NCBI GenBank assembly: GCA_958430865.1
Contig: CAUDNR010003279.1
Span: forward strand, 9,214 to 56,796
Reading direction: 5' to 3'
Source: Entrophospora sp. SA101
Taxonomy: Eukaryota > Glomeromycota > Glomeromycetes > Entrophosporales > Entrophosporaceae
DNA length: 47,583 nt
Positions 39,562-47,583 of the stretch are shown here, one piece after another. Below the pieces are notes generated by a model. It was given only the letters and a program-made list of their open reading frames with translations, had not been told where the DNA came from and did not search any database. Each line of letters opens with the position of its first letter. Positions within the stretch are counted from its first letter, which is position 1. Position numbers and translations under genes: made by a program.

Positions 39562-42500
39562 ATGGAAAGGGAGGAATCAATGATGATGATGTATGTGTGT
39601 TTGTGTTATATTATTATAAAATTGATCATGCCATGTATAAATTGAAACCATATAATTGTCAACATAGTCATACACATCCTATACACCTCTATTAGAAGAA
39701 AACAATGAAATTCAAGCAACAAGTCCAAAAATTTCTACTTCAGATGATGATATAGACTATGATAGCTTGTCACATAATACTTCTCTCAACTATCATTTTC
39801 ATCAACATTTTGATGAACCTGTTCTAAGAAATTTTGAAAAAACTGCTAAAATCACTCCCTTTGTAGTCATCTCAGCTTTAATTGTAACTATTGGTAGATT
39901 CTTATTTGGGTATTATATATTATATGTGTGAATTAATTGTAATATGCGTTTAGTTTTTTTATAAAAAAAAAAAAATTAAATATTTTTAGATTTGATACAG
40001 GTGTAATTAGTGCTGCAATGTTGCTAATTGAACATGAATTTATTATGACAGCTTTTCAAAAAGGAATGGTAGTTGGAGGTGAATGATCAAAATTTATTTT
40101 ATTTGAAACAATTGTTTTTTTTTCAATCAATGTTAACTTACAAAATTTTGGTTTTGTTTAGCAACAACAATTGGTGCATTTTTTGGTGGATTGGGAGCTG
40201 GTAAATAATTGATAATGATGAAAATAATAATAATAATATTTTAAAGATAATAATAGTAGTAGTAATAATAATAATAATAATAAGCTGTAATAATTATCAC
40301 ATCAAATATATATATTTAAATAGGTTCTTTATCAGATTTTTCTGGACGTAGAATTACATCTACACTTGCAGCCATTGTATTTCTTGTAGGCTCTCTTATC
40401 ATAACTTTTGCTGATACATATTATTATTTAGTTATAGGTCGATTTGTGATTGGGTTAGCAATTGGAATTGCTTCAATGGTAGTTCCTATTTATGTTAGTG
40501 AAATATCTCCAAGATTTCATCGTGGTCATCTTGTCACTATGAATATTTTGTTGATTATTAGTGGACAAGTTATTGCTTACTTGGTTGGTGTTTTATTTGT
40601 TTCTAATGGTGGTTGGAGATGGATGTTTGGTGTATCCATTATCCCCCCTATAATACAACTAATTTGTAAGTAATATTATATAATGCTTTTGTGAGAATAA
40701 ATATATGCATTTATATTTATCTATATTTACGAGAATATATGTAATTATGTGAATTTAGGTATGCCATTTGTTCCTGAAAGTCCACGTTATCTTGTAAAGT
40801 CTGATGAACTTGGAGAAGCTATGAATGTTCTACATAAAATTTACCCTAAAGCTCCACAAAATTTTTTGGATGAAGGTTAAACATATGTTATTATAATGAT
40901 TATTATTTTTAAATATTAATAAATTATTTTATTAACAGTTTATAAATTATCTAATAGAAATAAAAATTATACAAAAAACTATTGAACAAGATTCAACTGG
41001 ATCTTATCAACAATTATTGCATCATCCAAATCTTAGACCATTAGTCATTGCTTGTGGTCTCCAAACACTCCAGCAGTTTTCAGGCTTTGATACAGCCATG
41101 TATTATGGTGTATGTAATATATATTTTGAATTTCAAATAAATAATATTTTAGTGATAAATTAAATGATCTTTTTAAAAATCTTAGGGAACTATATTAAAA
41201 ATGGCAGGATTTGCTATCATTAAAGAAGCAATTGTATTTTCTATACTAGTATCAATCACAAATTTTGTGACAACTGGTAATTAATTTACAAGGGTTATCT
41301 TATTATCAAATCCACATCATAATAATTCTATTAATAAAAAAATTTTTTTTCTTGTAAAGTTGTTGCATTATATGTTATAGATAGGGTAGGTCGTAGAACT
41401 ATACTTTTATACACAATAATAGCAACTGTTATTGGGTTATTTCTTCTGGGAATTGGGTTTGTTTCTATTGTTGGACTTGTACCTAAACAAGATACATGCA
41501 TCATCCAAATCTTAGACCATTAGTCATTGCTTGTGGTCTCCAAACACTCCAGCAGTTTTCAGGCTTTGATACAGCCATGTATTATGGTGTATGTAATATA
41601 TATTTTGAATTTCAAATAAATAATATTTTAGTGATAAATTAAATGATCTTTTTAAAAATCTTAGGGAACTATATTAAAAATGGCAGGATTTGCTATCATT
41701 AAAGAAGCAATTGTATTTTCTATACTAGTATCAATCACAAATTTTGTGACAACTGGTAATTAATTTACAAGGGTTATCTTATTATCAAATCCACATCATA
41801 ATAATTCTATTAATAAAAAAATTTTTTTTCTTGTAAAGTTGTTGCATTATATGTTATAGATAGGGTAGGTCGTAGAACTATACTTTTATACACAATAATA
41901 GCAACTGTTATTGGGTTATTTCTTCTGGGAATTGGGTTTGTTTCTATTGTTGGACTTGTACCTAAACAAGATACATGTATTGATTATGGAACAAGATGTG
42001 CTGCTTGTGTGATTGATGATAGATGTGGGTTTAGTAAACATTCAGGAGGGATTTGTTCACCAAAAAATGATCATAAAGAATTCTATGATTCATGTCCTGA
42101 TGGCAGTTTAGCTGGAAGTTTATTTACTCTTTTCACTTTGATGCTTTTTATATCAGGCGAATTTGCATTTTGTGTGTGTGTGTATAATATTATTTCTATT
42201 GTTTGGGAATTAATTAGTTTTTTTTTAAATGGTTGATAAAGGTTATGCACTAGGACTTGGCCATGCACCATGGTTAATGCAAAGTGAGCTTTTTCCTTTG
42301 AATATTAGAGGTCGAGCATCTGGTGTTGCTACAGGTATATCTTTAATATTCTTATAATTATTTAAAGATTTATTAATTTAATTTAAATATTTTTTTTATG
42401 ATTTAGCAACAAATTGGTTTATGAATTCATGCGTAGTTATAGCATTCTTGCCATTAACAGAAACCATAACAATCTCGGGTACATTTTGGCTTTATGCATT

Positions 42501-42591
42501 GCTGATGACATTTGGATGGTTCTTTGTGTATTTTATGGTTCCAGAAACATCTGGTAGATCATTAGAAGAAATAACAGAGGATTTCTTGTAA
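39562..42591 (+). pseudogene. MFS inositol/sugar transporter, disrupted copy
   Basis: Same eleven-exon gene as 6843..9393: exons at 39562..39594, 39668..39909, 39990..40078, 40162..40200, 40324..40665, 40759..40875, 40958..41109, 41186..41276, then a ninth exon, 42242..42334 and 42407..42591. A 479-bp tandem duplication repeats the end of exon 7, all of exon 8 and most of exon 9. Read through, exon 9 runs after QDTC into the duplicated exon 7 out of phase and hits TAG at 41521..41523, just after the eighth or so membrane helix. If real, this copy makes a truncated protein unless the extra exons are skipped. If an assembly error, it is the same as the intact copy. Confidence 0.8.
41019..41976 (+). 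repeat. 479-bp tandem duplication (two units)
   Basis: Unit 1 41019..41497, unit 2 41498..41976, identical by eye. The junction shares only ATG/TGC-sized microhomology, and the left arm has a single unit. Confidence 0.92.
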
Positions 42592-42993
42592 ATCCAACTC
42601 CTTTGACATTTTTGATTTTTTTGAAAGAAAGTTTAATGATAATTCTTTCACTCTCTTTAATAACTAAATCATACCTTCAGGTGTACTAGTCAATGACACA
42701 TTACCTTTTTGTAAAACAGTTCCTTTACTATTAATCTGGCACATCAAATATTACGTGTAAATTAATTCCCTGAAAAATAAATAATTAATAATAGTTGAAT
42801 ACATAAAAAAACAAAGTATTTTGCCAAATACATATTCTTTGATACTTATCTTTTGTGTTAGAATTTTGTAATGCTTCTTTGTTAACTATTATACATAATA
42901 TTATCTCGAGCGAATTCGGATTCTTGATCAATTTTGGTGATATTACTGGTCCAATTGGACAAAATGTCTCAAAACCCCTAAAGCAAAGAACAT

Positions 42994-43035
<42 letters not shown>

Positions 43036-43304
43036 AAATATTACACCAATCGATATTACAATCACCACCATCATTTTTCATCTTCATATTAATGGAGAAA
43101 AACTAAAAATACACCCATTGACTGGATCCAAGTTTTTTCCCTTGTCATTTTTAAAATTTTATTATTTGGATTTTGTAGAAGGTTTTATATGTTAATAATG
43201 TGTTATAACCTCTAACGTGTCTAAATGATCATCAATTGAATGAACACAAACCTATATTAGGATCCTTCGCGGAAAACAAGCAATTAGCAGTGTAAGCACC
43301 GATT
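42592..43304. other. spacer with (ACA)n microsatellite
   Basis: Mirror of 6130..6842. (ACA)n at about 42994..43033. No gene seen. Confidence 0.6.
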
Positions 43305-43545
43305 ATGGCTTCTAGCTCGCTTACAGAATTAGGGGATGGTTTTTTTCCTGAAGAGACGATAGATAGAAGGTGAGATTTATTTTGTTCAGGAAAAACCTGC
43401 TACTGATTTTGCAACGAAAAACTTGTTACATAAGTTTCTTCGAGATAAAGAGGAAAAAAGATATTTTCTTTCTCCAACAAATCAATTGTATCTTAGGAAA
43501 AGAATTCATGATTATTTTTTTAACACAAATTTTTTTTTGACCTGA
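43305..43545 (+). pseudogene. unidentified small coding remnant (right copy)
   Basis: Met start, 22 codons to TGA near 43371, then the neighbouring frame is open with protein-like sequence to TGA at 43543..43545. Identical to the left copy, so the frame change predates or was copied with the duplication. No family recognised; a sequencing error is unlikely unless both copies share reads. Confidence 0.35.
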
Positions 43546-43697
43546 TAATTTTTAATTCTGACATTGAAAAGTTACACCAATTTTTACGCGTTTATGCTGT
43601 AATCCAACATGAACACGTTAATAATAATAAATAATCCAAATGCTCCTTAATTTTCCTCTACTCAAAATTTCTTTAAGAAAAAAATATTACATTTAAA

Positions 43698-45082
43698 ATG
43701 GTAGTTAAAATCAACATCCAAGAAATTAACAATCATCATCTTTTTGAAACGTTCAACACTATAAAACAATCTAAAAAATGCGTAGTAATTACGGGCGCAG
43801 GAATATCATGTTCTGGTGGAGTTCCGGTAACCATTATTAAATTCAACAAATTCTCCGTTTTTAACGTGTTTTTTTTATGAATATATATCTATTGATACAT
43901 CTATTATGCATTTTATTATTGTTATAATTAATGAGAATATTCAACTTACTCTTGTTGTTATTATTATCATTACGCAACTATATGTGTGTGTATATACATT
44001 TCTACTTCTATGCATTTCTTTTTCTATGTATTTCTTCTTAAATTTAGGACTTTAGATCTGCTGGTGGAATATATGATATGATTAAACAAAGATTCCCAGG
44101 TTCCTTCCGAACTGGGAAGGACCTGTTTGATACTACGATGTTAAAGGACCATAAATCAATAGGAGCCTTTAACATGTTTATGGGAATTTTAAAAGAACGC
44201 ATCAACAATGCCAGACCAACTCCCACTCACCATTTCTTAAAAAAACTAGACGACAAGAAGAAGTTGGTAAGAGTATACACACAGAACATAGACAATCTAG
44301 AAGAAGTAGCTGGACTGGCCACTGATTCAATCGTAATAAAACCATCAAACTGTACAACCAAGGCTATCCAACTACATGGAACCATGAAATTTCTCAAATG
44401 TTCTGCATGTTCCGAGGTATATGAGTTTAGTAAATCTCACTGTGAAAGATTTAAAGAAGGCGAATCTCCATCTTGTCCACGATGCGAACAAAGTGGTAAA
44501 TATCGCATTAAAATTTGTGTAAAATATTTTTGATTCTTTTAATTATTTATTAATAATTTTTTGACAATAGAACAGAAAAGAAGAAGTGCTGGTAAGAGGT
44601 CACACAAAATTGGAATTCTCAAACCTAATATTGTTTTATATGGAGATAATCACTCACAAGAACTTCAGATTGGAAAAGTTGCACTAAAGGATTCGAATAA
44701 AGCAGATTGTATGATAATTATGGGTACATCTTTACAAATACCTTGTATAAAGGATCTAATTAGACAATTCGCTGTAAATATTCATAAAAAAGGCGGTAAA
44801 ATAATTGTGGTCAATCTAACCGACATTGTCAAAACAAAAGAAATGTTTGATATGGTAGATTACTTTGTGCAAGGTACAACCGACGAATGGGTCAGCATGT
44901 TAGAGGAAGAATTAAACGAACCAAAAGCTGTTAATAATAAAAGGAAATTACGAGAAATTGAAAACATAAATATTGTTGATTTCACCAAATCCAATCAACA
45001 AAAGACTGCTGACTCTAATGATAATACTGATATAAAAAGGAAAACCAGGTCTGTCAAGAAAATTAAGATTTCAAGAAAGTGA
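43698..45082 (+). CDS. sirtuin, NAD-dependent deacetylase, Hst3/Hst4-like (right copy)
   Basis: Three exons (43698..43826, 44048..44495, 44571..45082) give 362 residues. Motifs as in the left copy: GAGISCSGG, DFRS, TQNID, LHGT, CX2C pairs, KPNIVLYGDN, GTSLQIP and VNLTDI. Exon 3 differs from the left copy by several substitutions (for example VALKDS against VAAKDS, IPCIKD against IPGIKD), lacks the SARS insertion, and ends at SRK without the CSQTTIL tail. The extra Cys after GTSLQIP replaces a usual Gly, which may matter little. Its flanks continue normally on both sides, so this may be the ancestral arrangement. Confidence 0.9.
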
Positions 45083-45952
45083 TCATTCTATATATACAGT
45101 CAACCATTTTATAATTACGTGATATAAATATTTGATTATGAAGATTGTGATTTGATTTGGAGATTCGATGATGTCTTTGAGAATTATTATATAGATTTTA
45201 ATATCGAGTATGTTTTTAGAATGATTGATGATAATTTAATTTGAAAATGACCGATAAAAGAAGGGATTCAAGAGTAATGATGATTTTGAGAAAGCTGGTT
45301 GTATTTTGAGGATGGGTAATGATTATGAAATTTGAGATTGAATGTTTGGTTTTTGAGAAAGATTTTTGATGGTTTTTTAGAAAATTAATGGGATTTTGAG
45401 ATTGGTTAATGATTATGTGCTTATGAATTTGGATGATAAGTATCGATTCGAAAAATGGTTATGGATTCTGAAAGTAGTTATATTATATTTCATATAATAT
45501 ATGTATGTGTTAATGTAATGGTTAGAATTATAACGGGAGATGACATTCTAGAAAAAATTTCTTTGATATAATTTCTTGCTTAAATTACTAATCAAAGTAT
45601 CCAGAAACTTTTATATCATTTTTATTCACATTTAAAAGAAACTTTTAATTTTTTAATAAATAAATGATAATGATAAATGAACTTGCCCGAAAGTTTTTTG
45701 TGCAAATATTCTTCCTTTACAATTAAAATTTTGGGGTGGGTGTTTGGATATGAAATTCTGATTGGCTAATTTGAATTTCACGTATTAGTATGTGAATTCA
45801 CATAAATTTCACGCACAACATTTGCAAAAGACATAACTAACATATCTAGTGAATTTGCCAAAATACCAAAACTATCCCATGCCTATTTATTAATTCAGTA
45901 AAAGGCGATATATTTACCCCATACACAAAGACTTCTATTAAGTGTTAATACT
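45083..45952. other. intergenic, sirtuin to host gene
   Basis: No gene. From 45304 onward the sequence is copied at 11516. A TATA-like GATATATTT precedes the next gene start by about 45 bases. Confidence 0.5.
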
Positions 45953-46142
45953 ATGACAGAAACCAAAAAGAATATACTCGGGACTGGAAATGGCAATCTG
46001 TCCATTTCTAATTTGCTGAAAATTACAGGAATACTGGCAAGACCAAAATTATTCAAACAGAAGAATTTGTTTTAGAAGAAAAAATTAAACTTCAGTAACA
46101 AATTTGTTGAAAAAGTTTTCCAATTTCTGAAATGATAAAGCA
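45304..46142. repeat. 839-bp direct repeat, copy B
   Basis: Matches 11516..12354 without visible differences. Copy B is embedded in sequence that continues sensibly on both sides (sirtuin 3' flank on the left, intron and exon of a host gene on the right), so it looks like the original. Confidence 0.9.
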
Positions 46143-46375
46143 TGCAAAAAAATATCATAGCATTAAAAAAAGAAAGAAGGAATCTAGAAAATTAAGCAAT
46201 CCTGTAATAAAACCATTGAAAATGTTGGAATGCTTGTTTGGTTCACGCCATATTATTACTCGAGAAACAAATTAATAGAAAGCCTTAAAGAAATGTCAAG
46301 TGGTATTATCGGCCTAATGACATAAGTGAACAAAAGATGATTACAGAAATTACAAATCAATTAGAAGGGAATTAA
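45953..46375 (+). CDS. unidentified host gene, several exons
   Basis: It starts MTETKKNILGTGNG. After a possible tiny 29-nt intron the frame reads TGKTKIIQTEEFVLEEKIKL up to 46094, where a GTAACA...CATAG intron (46095..46160) follows. The next exon reads in frame KKRKKESRKLSNPVIKPLKM and LFGSRHIITRETN. A last stretch (WYYRPNDISEQKMITEITNQ) ends at TAA 46373..46375, but its join to the previous exon is unclear. No family recognised. The intron at 46095 matters because copy A of the repeat breaks off inside it. Confidence 0.45.
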
Positions 46376-47015
46376 AATAGAAAGAATGTTATATTCAATC
46401 ATTGTTTAGTTTGTCACGTTAAGTTTTGCTACTATTTTGTTTTATTATTTAAAATTAATCGATTGGTTGATTTATTGTATCAATTGTAATGTTTGAATTA
46501 ATTATTAGAACGTAAGAAAATTATTTCTTTCTTTAATTTATTTATGTATGGACGTGTGTGTCTCTTTTCGAAGTTGTTCTATATATGGGAACAAATTTTG
46601 TTGTTGAAAATGTCGGATTACGTAATAAAACCATATTAATATAGGAAATAATCAATTAGTTAACAAATAGGATTATACTGTTGTTTTGTGTCAAGTTGTG
46701 AAAGCATGCTTAAAGATCGACATTTAACGTAAGGCAAATGTTTTGTTTCTTCAAGTGAGTGACAGAGCGATTTAGTAGAGAGAGCGATCGATCGAGTAAA
46801 AAGAAAGTGAAAAGTGAGGGTAAACGGCTCATTACAAATTCCAATGACTAATAAATGATCTTGCCGAAATTATGCCAAACTCTTTCAACTAAAATACATA
46901 GTTATTTCATATAAGGAGCGTACTATGCCGAAACTAGTCAAACTTTGTCAGCTTCGTCAATTCGTCCCCTTGGCGATAAATAGGAACTTTGGCATATTTA
47001 ATTTGGCAACCATTC
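46376..47015. other. intergenic, nothing recognised
   Basis: AT-rich. GAGAGAGCGATCGATCGAG and similar short simple stretches near 46770..46800; no gene. Confidence 0.5.
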
Positions 47016-47206
47016 TTAATCACTATCGTTTTTGTTATTATTAATGATATTCTTGCCTCCTTGTATGTTACTACCAGAACTAATGTTAAACAAATTTAAT
47101 TGATCAGGACTAAAGACTTGCTGTTGTTGCGCTGTTGTCTTAACTGGCATTATTACCGGTTGAATACGAGAGATACCAATATTAATATTGCAAGAAATTC
47201 ATCACT
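47016..47206 (-). CDS. 3' end of an unidentified gene
   Basis: Reads ISRIQPVIMPVKTTAQQQQ, then VFSPDQLNLFNISSGSNIQG and an Asn-rich end with a stop at 47016. The stretch is polar and Gln/Asn-rich. Upstream exons are not resolved before the window end. No family recognised. Confidence 0.35.
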
Positions 47207-47583
47207 AGCTGAAAATTTGGAAGCAGTTATTAAATCCATGATGATATTGTGCGTCAAATTCAAATCCATGTCAATTTAAATTGATTCAAACAAACCAATC
47301 AAAATTCTGCATCCAAATACCCCATCCCAAACAATTTACATTTGGCACGATTTTTCGAATTAATGCTTTCAGAATAAAAAGGATCTCTCCATAATAATAA
47401 AGTTGTACGTGCCATTTATTGACAAAAGAATAAAATTCCAATTTTCGGGCAAATCATCGAGGCTTAGATCAAATACAAAATTTTTTGACAATAAAGTAAA
47501 AATGCAAAGCCTCAAGAAAATAAAAAGCATTTTCGCTTGTCTTTTTTTTCAGCTATACTTATAATTGATTTATATATATATAT

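Larger units (their letters stand above)
38242..44496. repeat. right arm of large inverted duplication
   Basis: Counterpart of 4938..10713 in inverse orientation. It starts inside exon 6 of the methyltransferase (where the left arm meets the gap) and ends just after the donor of sirtuin intron 2. It contains one 479-bp tandem duplication that the left arm lacks. Confidence 0.9.

Overview
The window looks like a fungal nuclear scaffold: it is very AT-rich, its genes carry many short GT-AG introns, and it is full of eukaryotic transposon relics. The protein style (a Hst3/4-like sirtuin, a fungal G-protein gamma subunit, a DPP1-type lipid phosphatase, a Fanzor relic, pogo and LINE debris, a Polinton-type DNA polymerase) suggests an arbuscular mycorrhizal fungus such as Rhizophagus. 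That assignment is inference; no marker gene proves it.

Layout. 1-4.3 kb: a G-gamma gene, a decayed Fanzor (TnpB-like) gene and apparently empty DNA. 4.3-10.7 kb: sirtuin and myo-inositol-type sugar transporter on the minus strand, running into a 695-N gap. These are the left arm of a large inverted duplication; the right arm (38.2-44.5 kb) carries the end of a methyltransferase gene, the transporter and the sirtuin on the plus strand. About 5.8 kb of the arms looks identical, apart from a 479-bp tandem duplication that breaks the right transporter. Next to the gap lie a 112-bp inverted sirtuin fragment and an 839-bp direct copy of the DNA downstream of the right sirtuin, so this is a complex rearrangement or a misassembly.

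12.3-22.4 kb is the most interesting part: a compact virus-like element. It has a Polinton/Maverick-type integrase at one end and a 1440-residue protein-primed family B DNA polymerase with an endonuclease VII-like insert at the other. Between them is a module normally seen in LTR retroelements: a Gag-like protein with a CCHC zinc knuckle, then a retropepsin-like protease with a DTGS motif, then a small zinc-finger protein. No double-jelly-roll capsid protein, FtsK/HerA-type packaging ATPase, adenain-type cysteine protease, reverse transcriptase or LTR was recognised. Five successive plus-strand reading frames each sit in the -1 frame of the one before, and two of the junctions contain an A10 run. 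The integrase lacks its C-terminal end because the element is joined there to what appears to be a host intron, so at least this end is broken.

22.4-31 kb is repeat-rich: a MITE with perfect 24-bp terminal inverted repeats, a decayed pogo/Tigger element with a 5'-truncated LINE inserted in it (perfect 16-bp target duplication), and a pogo-type MITE. 31.2-32.6 kb holds an intact six-exon lipid phosphate phosphatase. 32.6-36.9 kb is mostly non-coding, with fold-back palindromes and a DDE transposase relic. 37-38.4 kb holds an intact seven-exon methyltransferase. After the right sirtuin come an unidentified host gene and the 3' end of another.

The host genes do not form a pathway. Exon models were built by eye from splice sites and frame continuity; identities come from recognised motifs, not database searches.
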